Shown: positions 38,218-46,722, counted from the stretch's first letter. The stretch: 64,000 bases of DNA from Mesorhizobium sp. AR02 (GCF_024746835.1 NZ_CP080531.1:6158001-6222000), one strand, 5' to 3'. The notes: generated from the sequence alone by a model not told the origin. Translations and numbers: made by a program.

Positions 38218-39054
38218 ATGAATCGAGAGAGTATGCTTCTGCAATCCGCTCCGGTCCGATCTCTGTCCGACGTGACAATGGTTTCCCGGCACATTGAGGC
38301 AGGTGTCCATCGTCTGCCACGGGCGCCGCACCACCGCGTCATGGTGCATGCAAGCGCGGCGACACGCTCTTACTGCAATCAGGTTGGGCGCTATTTCGTC
38401 AGGCGCGCCGGCGATATCGACCTGGTGCCGGCTGGCGAGGAGGGCGGTTTCGAGGCTGAAACCCCATTTGACACGATCGAGATTGTCTTGCAGCCGGCCT
38501 TGATGGAAAGGGTAGCGGCGGAAATTGGTGGCAGGGCGCTGGTATCGCGGCTCGACACACGCCATTTGCTTCGTGACCAGCGCATCGAACATCTCGCTCG
38601 AGCACTCCAGAGCGACCTCGATGCAGGCGCGCCTAGCGGCTCACTGTTTGCCGACAGCATTGGCGCCGCGCTCGCGGTGAGGCTGCTTGGCGTCGACGAT
38701 ATAGACATCGATCGAACGAACCGGCTGTCGGATAGCCAGCTCAAGCGCGTCCTGGAGCACATTGAGGCTGCTCTCCACGAGCCGCTTTCAATCCATCGAC
38801 TGAGCCGGGTTGCCGGCGCGAGCAGCTCGCATTTGCGGACATGGTTCAAGGTGGCGATGGGCGTCACCCTGCATCGCTACGTGTTGCGGCGTCGCGTCGA
38901 ACGCGCGCGCGTCCTGCTGCTGCAGGGCGATCTCAACACAAGCGAGGTTGCGGAATTGACGGGCTTCGCACACCAGTCACATCTGGCGCACTGGATGCGC
39001 CGCGAGATTGGCCAAACGCCGCGCGACTTGCGACGGGCACGGCCGCCCAAATGA
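38218..39054 (+). CDS. AraC-family transcriptional regulator
   Basis: A 278-residue regulator. A cupin-like N-terminal sensor domain (residues ~20-160) is followed by the two helix-turn-helices of the AraC/XylS domain at ~180-275 (LSIHRLSRVAGASSSHLRTWFK and SEVAELTGFAHQSHLAHWMRR, ending GQTPRDLR). The inducer is unknown. The divergent epimerase gene is the natural candidate target. Confidence 0.9.
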   Translation: MNRESMLLQSAPVRSLSDVTMVSRHIEAGVHRLPRAPHHRVMVHASAATRSYCNQVGRYFVRRAGDIDLVPAGEEGGFEAETPFDTIEIVLQPALMERVAAEIGGRALVSRLDTRHLLRDQRIEHLARALQSDLDAGAPSGSLFADSIGAALAVRLLGVDDIDIDRTNRLSDSQLKRVLEHIEAALHEPLSIHRLSRVAGASSSHLRTWFKVAMGVTLHRYVLRRRVERARVLLLQGDLNTSEVAELTGFAHQSHLAHWMRREIGQTPRDLRRARPPK

Positions 39055-39128
39055 CATCCTGGAATTCGCTTTAGGGCATTTCACCGTTTCACGGAAACGG
39101 CGAACCGCTCTAACTCTTTGTTTTTGAC

Positions 39129-39175
39129 GCAATTCCGGACGGAAAACCGTTCACACTTTTCCTGGAATTGCTCTA
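39129..39175. repeat. Rhizobial short palindromic repeat, copy 2
   Basis: GCAATTCCGGACGG through CCTGGAATTGCT, an imperfect palindrome matching the 19051 copy in inverted orientation. Upstream CCGCTCTAACTC at ~39105 is also part of the usual element context. It lies between the convergent AraC and DUF815 genes. Confidence 0.65.
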
Positions 39176-39183
39176 GCGGCGCT

Positions 39184-40059
39184 TCAATCCTTGAGCGGCT
39201 TGCCAAGACGGCCAGCCAGGTCCTGGGTAAACTGCCAGGCGACGCGGCCCGAGCGGCTGCCGCGCGTCGTCGCCCATTCCAGCGCCTCGGCGCGCAACTG
39301 CTCGGGGTCGATGTCGAGGCCATGGTGGCTGGCATAGCCGTTGATCATCTCGAGATATTCATCCTGCGAGCATTTGTGGAAGCCGAGCCAAAGTCCGAAA
39401 CGATCGGACAGCGAGACCTTTTCCTCGACCGCTTCGGACGGGTTGATGGCGGTCGAACGCTCATTGTCGATCATGTCGCGCGGCAACAGATGGCGGCGGT
39501 TCGAGGTGGCATAGAAGATGACGTTGGCCGGGCGGCCTTCGACGCCGCCTTCAAGCGCCGCCTTCAGCGACTTGTAGGAGGTGTCGTCATGATCGAAGGA
39601 CAGGTCGTCGCAAAACAGGATGACGCGGAAGGGAGCCGCCTTCAGCAAACCCATCAGCTTCGGCAGCGTGTCGATGTCCTCGCGATGGATTTCGATCAGT
39701 TTGAGCGGCAGGTCGGACTTGGCCTTGGCATTGATCTCGGCATGCACGGCCTTGACCAGCGACGATTTGCCCATGCCGCGCGCGCCCCACAGCAGCACGT
39801 TGTTGGCAGCAAAGCCGGCGGCGAAGCGCTCGGTGTTGTCGACGAGGATGTCGCGGACACGGTCGACACCGCGGATTAGGCCGATGTCGACCCGGTTGAC
39901 CTTGCGCACCGGCTCCAGGTAGCCCGGATCGGCCTGCCAGACGAAGCAGTCGGCCTCGCCGAGGTCGGTTTCAGGCACCGGCCGCGGGGCGAGGCGGCTG
40001 ACCGCCTCGATCAGGCGGTCGAGTTTCTTGTTGAGGGCGTCGATGGTGCTGTCGGTCAT
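39184..40059 (-). CDS. DUF815-family AAA-type ATPase
   Basis: A 291-residue P-loop ATPase. Walker A is GARGMGKSSLVKA near residue 85, and the Walker B-like segment is RVILFCDDLSFD near 140. FYATSNRRHLLPRDM near 180 and the arginine-rich C-terminus SRSGRVAWQFTQDL match the DUF815 family, which has no settled function. ATG 40059 starts the conserved MTDSTIDALNKKLDRLIEA; a longer frame upstream is proline-rich and unconserved. It is divergent from yajC. Confidence 0.87.
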   Translation of the reverse strand: MTDSTIDALNKKLDRLIEAVSRLAPRPVPETDLGEADCFVWQADPGYLEPVRKVNRVDIGLIRGVDRVRDILVDNTERFAAGFAANNVLLWGARGMGKSSLVKAVHAEINAKAKSDLPLKLIEIHREDIDTLPKLMGLLKAAPFRVILFCDDLSFDHDDTSYKSLKAALEGGVEGRPANVIFYATSNRRHLLPRDMIDNERSTAINPSEAVEEKVSLSDRFGLWLGFHKCSQDEYLEMINGYASHHGLDIDPEQLRAEALEWATTRGSRSGRVAWQFTQDLAGRLGKPLKD

Positions 40060-40147
40060 TTCAGGTCTTTTTTGGTTCGTTTCCTGGGGCGGGCAGGTGG
40101 GGGCGTTCGATTCCGTCGGGTTCGAAACCGGTTCCAACCGTTTGTTC

Positions 40148-40196
40148 GAGCGTGATCTTTTCGGAAAACCGGCTCGCGCTTTTCGCGGTCATGCTC
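40148..40196. repeat. Rhizobial short palindromic repeat, second type
   Basis: An imperfect palindrome with ends GAGCGTGATC and GGTCATGCTC and a central TTTTCGGAAAACCGG, followed by TAAC. It is related in style to the copies at 19051 and 39129 but not the same sequence. It lies in the DUF815-yajC gap. Confidence 0.55.
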
Positions 40197-40349
40197 TAAC
40201 ACGGCCCGACAAGCCGGAAAAGCAGCCGATTTGGCTGGCCGCGCAGTTGCATTGACAACTTTACCGACTATATTCCGGCCAAATTTCAAGGGGCCGCCAA
40301 ACTCCGCAGGACGGTTGGCGGCTGTTTTCAAAATTCAGGAGTACTCTCG

Positions 40350-40691
40350 ATGTTCGTGACACCGGCATACGCCCAAGGCATCGGCGGGGCCTCTCCCGAT
40401 ATGTTCATCAGCATTTTGCCGTTTGTCCTGATTTTCGTGATCATGTATTTTCTGATCATCCGCCCGCAGCGCACGCAGTTGAAGAAGCGCGGCGAGATGC
40501 TGGCGGCGGTCCGTCGCGGCGACACGGTCGTCACCGGCGGCGGTTTCGTCGGCAAGGTGACGAAGGTGATCGACGACAACGAGCTCGAGATCGACCTTGG
40601 TGGTGGCACCAAGGTGACGGCGCTGCGCTCGACGATCGCCGACGTGCGCGTCAAGGGCGAACCGGTGGCGAACCAGAACGCCAAGAAATAA
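40350..40691 (+). CDS. yajC: Sec translocase accessory subunit YajC
   Basis: A 113-residue single-span inner-membrane protein. The transmembrane helix (SILPFVLIFVIMYFLIIRPQ) precedes the family signature RPQRTQLKKRGEML and a small beta-rich cytosolic domain (GDTVVTGGGFVGKV). It associates with SecD and SecF. It lies 51 bases before secD. Confidence 0.95.
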   Translation: MFVTPAYAQGIGGASPDMFISILPFVLIFVIMYFLIIRPQRTQLKKRGEMLAAVRRGDTVVTGGGFVGKVTKVIDDNELEIDLGGGTKVTALRSTIADVRVKGEPVANQNAKK

Positions 40692-40742
40692 CCTAATTCC
40701 AGGCGGAGCGATCCGCGGACACGCTCTGACGGACGACGCCAT

Positions 40743-42623
40743 ATGCTGTATTTTTCGCGCTTCAAGATGATCCTGATCTGGGTGGCCGTCGCCATCACAG
40801 TGATCCTCGCCGCGCCCAATCTGTTCTCCGCCAGCACGCTGGCCCAACTCCCGAGCTGGGTGCCGAAGCGGCAGATGACACTCGGCCTCGATCTGCAGGG
40901 CGGCTCGCACATCCTGCTCAGGATGGATCCCAACGACCTGATCAAGGACCGGCTGTCAACGACGCGAGACGAAATCCGGACGCTGCTGCGCGATGCCAAG
41001 GTCGGCTATACCGGTCTTGCCGGATCGGGCCGGACCGTGCAGGTCCGCATTACGGATCCCGCCCAGGTCGATGCCGCCAAGAAGGCATTGAAGTCATTGA
41101 CCGACCCTGTCGCTGCCGGTCTTTTTAGCGGCGGCTCCATCCAGGAGATGACGCTGGATGATTCCGAACCCGGCCTGCTCAAGTTCAACGTCACTGACGC
41201 CGGCATCAAATACCGCACCTCGACGGCGCTGACGCAGTCGATCGAAGTCGTCAGCCGCCGCGTCAACGAACTCGGCACCACCGAACCGATCGTGCAGCGG
41301 CAGGGTGACGATCGAATCCTTGTTCAGGTGCCAGGCCTGCAGGATCCGCAGCGGCTGAAGGAAATCCTCGGCCAGACCGCCAAGCTGACCTTCCAGATGG
41401 TCGATCAGTCGATGCCGGTGCAGGACGCGCTGAAAGGTCGCCCTCCTGCCGGGTCATCGATCCTTTATTCACAGGACGATCCGCCGGTTCCATATCTGAT
41501 CGAGAACCGCGTCATCGTTTCGGGCGAAAACCTCGTCGACGCGCAGGCGACCTACAATTCGCAGAACAACGATCCGGTCGTGTCGTTCCGCTTCGATTCG
41601 AAGGGTGCCGCGCGCTTCGGCCAGGCAACCTCGCAGAATGTCGGCAAGCTGTTCGCCATCATCCTCGACAACCAGGTGATCTCGGCGCCGCAGATCCGTG
41701 AACCGATCCTCGGTGGCACCGGCCAGATTTCCGGCAATTTCACCGCCCAGAGCGCCAACGACCTCGCCGTGCTTCTGCGCGCCGGTGCGCTGCCGGCGAC
41801 ACTGACGGTCATCGAGGAGCGCACTGTCGGTCCGGGCCTCGGCCAGGATTCGATCCATGCCGGCAAGATCGCCGGCATCATCGGTTCGATCCTCGTCGTT
41901 GCCTTCATGTTCGTCGCCTATGGCTTCCTTGGCTTCCTCGCCAACATCGCGCTGGCGGTGCACGTGGCGATGATCGTTGGGCTGTTGTCACTGCTTGGCG
42001 CGACGCTGACCTTGCCCGGTATTGCCGGTATCGTGCTGACCATCGGCATGGCGGTCGATTCCAACGTGCTGATCTACGAGCGTATCCGCGAGGAGCGGCG
42101 CGCTGGCCGCTCGGTGATCCAGGCGATCGATACCGGCTTTACAAAGGCGCTGGCCACAATTGTCGATTCCAACGTCACCTCGCTGATCGCCACCGTGGTG
42201 CTGTTCTATCTCGGCACCGGCCCGGTGAAGGGCTTTGCCATCACCTATGCCATCGGCATCCTGACCACGGTCTTCACCGCCTTCACCTTCACCCGCCTGC
42301 TGGTTTCGATCTGGCTGCGTCGCGCCCGCCCGAAGGAGTTGCCGAAGGCACCGGTGACCTTCATCCCGCCAGGCACCAAAATTCCCTTCATGGGCATCCG
42401 CCGCTGGACGTTCGCGCTGTCGAGCTTCCTGTCGGTGCTGTCCGTGGTGCTGTTCATGACCGTCGACATCAATTACGGCATCGACTTCAAGGGCGGCTCG
42501 ATGATCGAGGTGCAGTCCAAGAGCGGCGACGCCAATCTCGGCGATATCCGCACCCGATTGACGGAGCTCAACATCGGCGAAGTGCAGGTTCAGCAGTTCG
42601 GGGCGCGCCGAACGACGTGCTGA
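40743..42623 (+). CDS. secD: SecD plus start of SecF (SecDF fusion, interrupted)
   Basis: A 626-residue frame holding all of SecD and the first part of SecF. SecD features are the first transmembrane helix, the P1 domain with LGLDLQGGSHILLRMD, ERTVGPGLGQDSI, and helices 2-6 (GIVLTIGMAVDSNVLIYERIREE near 435). SecF then begins with its own first helix and INYGIDFKGGSMIEVQ. The frame leaves the family at VQVQQFGA and stops at 42623, while the rest of SecF continues in another frame. Rhizobial SecDF is normally one ~850-residue protein, so this is an apparent one-base-equivalent frameshift at ~42600-42612. Confidence 0.9.
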   Translation: MLYFSRFKMILIWVAVAITVILAAPNLFSASTLAQLPSWVPKRQMTLGLDLQGGSHILLRMDPNDLIKDRLSTTRDEIRTLLRDAKVGYTGLAGSGRTVQVRITDPAQVDAAKKALKSLTDPVAAGLFSGGSIQEMTLDDSEPGLLKFNVTDAGIKYRTSTALTQSIEVVSRRVNELGTTEPIVQRQGDDRILVQVPGLQDPQRLKEILGQTAKLTFQMVDQSMPVQDALKGRPPAGSSILYSQDDPPVPYLIENRVIVSGENLVDAQATYNSQNNDPVVSFRFDSKGAARFGQATSQNVGKLFAIILDNQVISAPQIREPILGGTGQISGNFTAQSANDLAVLLRAGALPATLTVIEERTVGPGLGQDSIHAGKIAGIIGSILVVAFMFVAYGFLGFLANIALAVHVAMIVGLLSLLGATLTLPGIAGIVLTIGMAVDSNVLIYERIREERRAGRSVIQAIDTGFTKALATIVDSNVTSLIATVVLFYLGTGPVKGFAITYAIGILTTVFTAFTFTRLLVSIWLRRARPKELPKAPVTFIPPGTKIPFMGIRRWTFALSSFLSVLSVVLFMTVDINYGIDFKGGSMIEVQSKSGDANLGDIRTRLTELNIGEVQVQQFGARRTTC

Positions 42624-43294
42624 TCCGCGTCGGGACGCAGGATGGCGGCGAGAATGCCGAGCAGACGGTCATCGACAAGGTGCGCGGCGAGCTGCAGGAC
42701 CAGTATGATTTCCGCCGTGTCGAAGTTGTGGGACCGACGGTTTCCGGTGAACTGGCCAAGCAAGGCACCATCGCCATGTTGGTCGCGCTGATCGGTATCC
42801 TGGTCTATGTCTGGTTCCGTTTCGAGTGGCAGTTCGCGGTCGGCGCTATCGTGGCGACGGTGCACGATGTGGTCATGACACTTGGCTTCTTCGTCATTAC
42901 CGGGCTTGAATTCAACCAGTCGTCGCTGGCGGCGATCCTGACCATCATCGGCTATTCGCTGAACGATACGATCGTGGTCTATGACCGCGTTCGAGAGGAT
43001 CTGCGAAAATACAAGCGAATGCCGCTGCCGCAGCTGTTGAACAACGCCATCAACGAGACGCTGTCGCGAACGACGCTTACCTCGGTGACGACGATCCTGG
43101 CGCTGCTGGCGCTGGTGCTGTTCGGCGGCGAAGTCATCCGCTCCTTCACCGTGGCGATGCTGTTCGGCGTCGTGTTCGGCACCTATTCGTCGATCTTCAT
43201 CGCAGCGCCACTGCTGATCCTGTTCAAGCTGCGGCCGCAGGCTTCGGCCGATGGGGAAAAGCCGGTCAGCGGCGGCAAGGCGGTCGCGACCTGA
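42617..43294 (+). CDS. secF: C-terminal part of SecF (downstream of frameshift)
   Basis: The remainder of SecF in a different frame from the SecD part. Visible are the end of the periplasmic domain (VLIRVGTQDGGENAEQ, VEVVGPTVSGELAKQG) and helices 2-6 with FWFR-like VWFRFEWQFAVG and the signature IIGYSLNDTIVVYDRVRE. A GTG at 42617 overlaps the upstream stop, but reinitiation there would make a SecF without its first helix. Most likely one SecDF protein is intended and the break is a mutation or a miscalled base. Confidence 0.88.
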   Translation: MLIRVGTQDGGENAEQTVIDKVRGELQDQYDFRRVEVVGPTVSGELAKQGTIAMLVALIGILVYVWFRFEWQFAVGAIVATVHDVVMTLGFFVITGLEFNQSSLAAILTIIGYSLNDTIVVYDRVREDLRKYKRMPLPQLLNNAINETLSRTTLTSVTTILALLALVLFGGEVIRSFTVAMLFGVVFGTYSSIFIAAPLLILFKLRPQASADGEKPVSGGKAVAT

Positions 43295-43319
43295 CGCGCG
43301 GCCCCGAAGGGGTGACAGA

Positions 43320-43715
43320 GTGGTGACCGGCAAAGGCATCGTCATCCGCGAGGCGCATTTCCCCGGCCGCGCGCCGATCGAGGCCTATGGCAATGGCGGG
43401 TTCCGCTTTGCCGACATGTCGCATCGCGGCTCGCTCCTATGTCTGCCGTCAGGCATCCACGGCTGGGAACCGGCAGACGCCACAGCGCTCACGGTGGCGG
43501 ATTTCGAAAAACTGTTGGCTGAGGCCGACAAGGTCGAGATTCTGCTGGTCGGCATGGGTAAGGATTTGAGGCCATTGCCGGCGGCACTGCGGGCGGCGCT
43601 GAAAGAAGCAGGCATTGCGTCCGACCCGATGTCGACGGGGGCCGCGGTGCGGACCTACAATGTCCTTCTGGCGGAAGATCGCGCCGTGGCTGCCGCGCTC
43701 ATCGCCGTCGATTGA
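43320..43715 (+). CDS. Mth938/DUF498-domain protein
   Basis: A 131-residue protein of the Mth938 fold. Typical segments are GRAPIEAYGNGGFRF, GSLLCLPSGIHGWEP and VEILLVGMGKDLRPLP, ending MSTGAAVRTYNVLLAEDR. The human homologue NDUFAF3 assembles respiratory complex I. It starts at GTG 43320 or 43323, with AAGGGG about eight bases upstream. It lies 25 bases after secF and 1 base before the next gene, so it is probably in the secDF transcript. Confidence 0.85.
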   Translation: MVTGKGIVIREAHFPGRAPIEAYGNGGFRFADMSHRGSLLCLPSGIHGWEPADATALTVADFEKLLAEADKVEILLVGMGKDLRPLPAALRAALKEAGIASDPMSTGAAVRTYNVLLAEDRAVAAALIAVD

Positions 43716-43716
43716 T

Positions 43717-44568
43717 ATGTCGCAGAATGCCAAAATCGTCATGGACGCGGTGCGCGCCGCCGACCATGATCGCTATCTCACCGCGCTCTACGCGCCGGCC
43801 GACAGGCGCGATGCGCTGTTTTCGCTTTACGCTTTCAATGCCGAGATCGCGGGTATCCGCGATCGCATCCACGAACCGTTGCCCGGCGAGGTACGGCTGC
43901 AATGGTGGCGTGACCTCGTCGCCGCCGACAATGATGGTGCAGGCATCGGCCATCCCGTCGCCGACGCGCTGAAGGCAACAATTTCTACCCATCGCCTGCC
44001 AAAGCCGGCGTTCGACAACATGCTCGAAGCGCGCATCTTCGATCTCTACGACGATCCGATGCCGTCGCGCACTGATCTCGAAGGCTATTGCGGCGAGACG
44101 GCAGCCGCGCTGATCCAGCTTGCGGCGATGGTGCTCGATCCCGTCGAGGCGCCCCGCTTCGCCGAACTGGCGGGCAGGGCGGGCTGTGCGCAGGCCATGA
44201 CCGGCCTCTTGCTTCTGTTGCCGCTGCACCGCAAGCGCGGGCAGTGTTTTGTCCCGGCCGACATCCTGGCGGCGGCGGGGTCGTCGCCGGAGGAGTTTGT
44301 TGCCGGCGACGGCGGGCCTGGAGCACAGCGCGCTGTGGCGGCGATGATCGCGCTGGCGCGCGAACACCTTTCCGCTTTCGAGCAGGGCGTCCCAGCGCTG
44401 CCGGTGGTCTTGCGTCCGGCGTTCCTGCCGCTGGCGCTGTCGCGTGCCTATCTCGACAAGATGGAAGGGTCGCGCCATTCACCGCTCGACGGCGTCGTGC
44501 GGCTGTTGGCCTTGCGCCGGCATTGGCTGCTGGTGCGTCGCGCGAGCAAGGGCTGGTCGGCACTTTGA
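43717..44568 (+). CDS. Squalene/phytoene synthase-family protein
   Basis: A 283-residue SQS/PSY-fold protein. The pattern ADRRDALFSLYAFNAEIAGIRDRI near residue 27, RLQWWRDLV near 60 and GYCGETAAALIQLAAMVL near 125 identify the fold. The aspartate-rich DxxxD substrate motifs of true synthases are weak or absent. This fits the clade containing the human complex I assembly factor NDUFAF6, rather than a carotenoid or hopanoid enzyme. Its position next to the Mth938 gene supports that reading. Confidence 0.8.
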   Translation: MSQNAKIVMDAVRAADHDRYLTALYAPADRRDALFSLYAFNAEIAGIRDRIHEPLPGEVRLQWWRDLVAADNDGAGIGHPVADALKATISTHRLPKPAFDNMLEARIFDLYDDPMPSRTDLEGYCGETAAALIQLAAMVLDPVEAPRFAELAGRAGCAQAMTGLLLLLPLHRKRGQCFVPADILAAAGSSPEEFVAGDGGPGAQRAVAAMIALAREHLSAFEQGVPALPVVLRPAFLPLALSRAYLDKMEGSRHSPLDGVVRLLALRRHWLLVRRASKGWSAL

Positions 44569-44580
44569 CGTAAACGTCAA
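44565..44580. promoter_or_regulatory. Palindromic operator-like site
   Basis: TTGACGTAAACGTCAA is a dyad with perfect 7-base arms and a two-base centre, overlapping the stop codon of the SQS/PSY-family gene and ~68 bases before the next start. Close variants lie upstream of both fadL genes (13000 and 14664). It resembles operators of MerR-type catabolic regulators such as LiuR. Confidence 0.45.
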
Positions 44581-44648
44581 TCGTGTTAAGGATTCGACCG
44601 GGCCGAGAAACTGTTGCCGAAGACGACAGGCCGGCCCGGAGGAAATCC

Positions 44649-45083
44649 ATGAGCTTGCCCGTGCTGGTCGCGATCGTCGTCCTTGGTATTGCGCTGTCGG
44701 TTGCCGCGGTGCATTTCACCGGTGGCAGCGAGGCGGCCACATTGGCCAACTCGGATCAGGCTTTGCGCCGCTTCGCCGAGGATTTTCCGGATGAAGTGAC
44801 GGGAGCAATCCGCTTGACGGCGGACGCCAAGACGGCATTTCTGGAGCTAGGACGAGGGCGCATCGGCATTGTTCACAGCATCGGCGACTGCTTTTTGACC
44901 CGCATCGTCACGGCTGAGGACACAAAGGTGTCCAGCGCTGACGAGACGAACACAATTCTGATGCGGCTGACGGACTTCACCTGGAAGGGCGGCCGCTTCC
45001 GCTTCGCCAATGCCGGCGATGCGCAGGCCTTGCTGAAGGCTCTTGAAGCACGCCACTCAGATGCAACCAGAGAGGCCGCGTGA
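44649..45083 (+). CDS. Membrane-anchored hypothetical protein
   Basis: A 144-residue protein with one N-terminal transmembrane helix (VLVAIVVLGIALSVAAVHF) and a soluble domain of ~115 residues containing TAFLELGRGRIGIVHSIGD. GGAGGAAAT just before ATG 44649 is a strong ribosome-binding site. Its stop overlaps the start of the desaturase-family gene, so the two are coupled. I do not recognise the family. Confidence 0.7.
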   Translation: MSLPVLVAIVVLGIALSVAAVHFTGGSEAATLANSDQALRRFAEDFPDEVTGAIRLTADAKTAFLELGRGRIGIVHSIGDCFLTRIVTAEDTKVSSADETNTILMRLTDFTWKGGRFRFANAGDAQALLKALEARHSDATREAA

Positions 45084-46033
45084 TGGACAGCTATGATTTT
45101 CCGCAGGTCACCCAGCTGGCCATTCCGTTCTTCGTCGCCGCCATCCTGATCGAGCTCTGGTTGGTGCGCAGCGGCCGCGCGAAAGGCTCGTTCGAGACGC
45201 GCGACACGCTGACCAGCCTGATGATGGGCACCGGCAATGTCGTCGCCGGGCTGCTGCTCGGCGTCGTCTCCTACTGGGCGCTGCTGTGGCTGTGGCAGTT
45301 CCGCATCTTCAATCTCGGCCTGTCGGTCTGGGTCTTTTTGACCGCCTTCCTGCTGGATGATTTGCGCTACTATGTCTATCACCGCATCGCGCACCGGGTG
45401 CGCTGGGTGTGGGCAGAGCATGTCAACCATCACTCGAGCCAGCACTACAATCTGTCGACAGCGCTCAGGCAAAGCTGGACGGGCCTGTTCACCTTCATGT
45501 TCGTGCTGCAGGCGCCTCTGGTGCTGCTCGGCTTTCACCCAGCGGTGATTGCCTTCACCTTCGGCTTCAACCTGGTCTGGCAGTTCTGGATCCACACCGA
45601 GACGATCGGCAAGATGTGGGGCTGGTTCGAATTCGTCTTCAACACGCCCTCGCACCACCGCGTCCACCACGCCACCAATCCGCGCTATCTCGACGCCAAC
45701 TATGCCGGCACGCTGATCATCTGGGACCGCATGTTCGGCACTTTCGTCGAGGAGCTGGAGGAGGACCGGCCGCGCTATGGCATCGTCAAGAATCTCGGCA
45801 CCTTCAACCCGCTGAAAGTGGCCTTCCACGAGTGGATCGGCATGTTCAGGGATGCGTTTGCGCCGGGTCTGACGCTCGGCGAACGCCTGAACTATCTGAT
45901 CAAGCCGCCAGGCTGGAGCCATGACGGTTCGCGCGATACGTCGGAGAGCCTGAAGGCTGCCTATGTCAGGCGAAATCCCAGCGAGGCGGGCAAGCCGGGA
46001 CTGCCGATGGTGGGTGCCGAGCCGGCGGAATAG
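45083..46033 (+). CDS. Sterol desaturase/fatty acid hydroxylase-family protein
   Basis: A 316-residue membrane di-iron enzyme. The histidine clusters of the superfamily are in order: HRIAH near residue 100, HVNHHSSQH near 115, and HHRVHH near 200. Four or more hydrophobic segments surround them. It probably hydroxylates or desaturates a lipid; the substrate cannot be inferred. GTG 45080 is an alternative start. It is coupled to the hypothetical gene before it, which may be an accessory subunit. Confidence 0.88.
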   Translation: MDSYDFPQVTQLAIPFFVAAILIELWLVRSGRAKGSFETRDTLTSLMMGTGNVVAGLLLGVVSYWALLWLWQFRIFNLGLSVWVFLTAFLLDDLRYYVYHRIAHRVRWVWAEHVNHHSSQHYNLSTALRQSWTGLFTFMFVLQAPLVLLGFHPAVIAFTFGFNLVWQFWIHTETIGKMWGWFEFVFNTPSHHRVHHATNPRYLDANYAGTLIIWDRMFGTFVEELEEDRPRYGIVKNLGTFNPLKVAFHEWIGMFRDAFAPGLTLGERLNYLIKPPGWSHDGSRDTSESLKAAYVRRNPSEAGKPGLPMVGAEPAE

Positions 46034-46045
46034 CTGTTTTGGCTG

Positions 46046-46381
46046 CTAAGAGGGCTCGTTCGAACCGCCATCGCGCATCAGCGTCTCATAGTCGCGGCCG
46101 CCGTAAAAGATGTTGACGATGCGGATAACATCGCTCTCGATGACATAGGTGATGACGGCGGAACGCTCGAACGGGACGGCTCGCAGTCCTGGCAAGATCT
46201 CGTCGCGAGAGCGACCACCACGGGGCGCATTGCCGATCTTCTGGCACCGCTCATTTATCCGGTCCACAAAACCGTTGGCGATGTTTTCGCTGCCGCTATT
46301 CTCAAGAATGTAGGCGCCAATCGTTTCGAGATCGGAGATTGCGTTTTCGCTAAGAACGACGGCGAGGCGCTGGATCATCAT
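46046..46381 (-). CDS. parE: ParE/RelE-type toxin
   Basis: A 111-residue toxin of the ParE/RelE fold (AVVLSENAISDLETIGAYI, ending RAVPFERSAVITYVIESDVIRIVNIFYGGRD). The pattern fits plasmid-stabilisation ParE toxins that act on gyrase, though RelE-type ribonucleases share the fold. It overlaps its antitoxin gene by 32 bases. The pair sits between convergent core genes, suggesting insertion there. Confidence 0.87.
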   Translation of the reverse strand: MMIQRLAVVLSENAISDLETIGAYILENSGSENIANGFVDRINERCQKIGNAPRGGRSRDEILPGLRAVPFERSAVITYVIESDVIRIVNIFYGGRDYETLMRDGGSNEPS

Positions 46382-46652
46382 GGTCTTGCGCCAGTTGCGA
46401 AATCCGCTTCTTTACCCGGTCGATTGCTTCGTCGAGCGGAACAGCAGGCCTCGTATCCTCGATCGACGCCTTTACCCGCGCCCGGATCGACGCCATCCGC
46501 TCGGCATGCTCTTCCTCTTCGCGCTGGAAGGCGCGGAGCGCCGCGCGGATCACTTCACTCGCAGAGCCGAAAGACCCATCCTCGACCTTCTCGCGGATCA
46601 TGCGCGCCATGGCGGGGGTGACGGTGACGGACAGTTTTTCGGCGGATTCCAT
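46350..46652 (-). CDS. parD: ParD-type antitoxin
   Basis: A 100-residue ribbon-helix-helix antitoxin. The N-terminus (KLSVTVTPAMARMIREKVEDG) is the DNA-binding strand and helix, followed by FGSASEVIRAALRAF and a charged toxin-wrapping tail. The antitoxin precedes and overlaps the toxin, the standard parDE order. It probably represses its own promoter. Confidence 0.88.
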   Translation of the reverse strand: MESAEKLSVTVTPAMARMIREKVEDGSFGSASEVIRAALRAFQREEEEHAERMASIRARVKASIEDTRPAVPLDEAIDRVKKRISQLAQDHDDPAPRRRS

Positions 46653-46722
46653 GGAACGGCTCCCGTAGGTATGAAGTAGGATGATATCCTACTTTCTGCT
46701 TCGGGTCCAATCCGAAGGTTTG

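Noticed and set aside
37231..38592. Epimerase frame extended to 38592
   Set aside because: The extension is antisense to the AraC gene and lacks family conservation; ATG 38121 has a ribosome-binding site and starts the Rossmann fold.
42590..42640. Programmed -1 frameshift in secDF
   Set aside because: No X XXY YYZ slippery site or downstream pseudoknot is apparent; mutation or sequence error is simpler.
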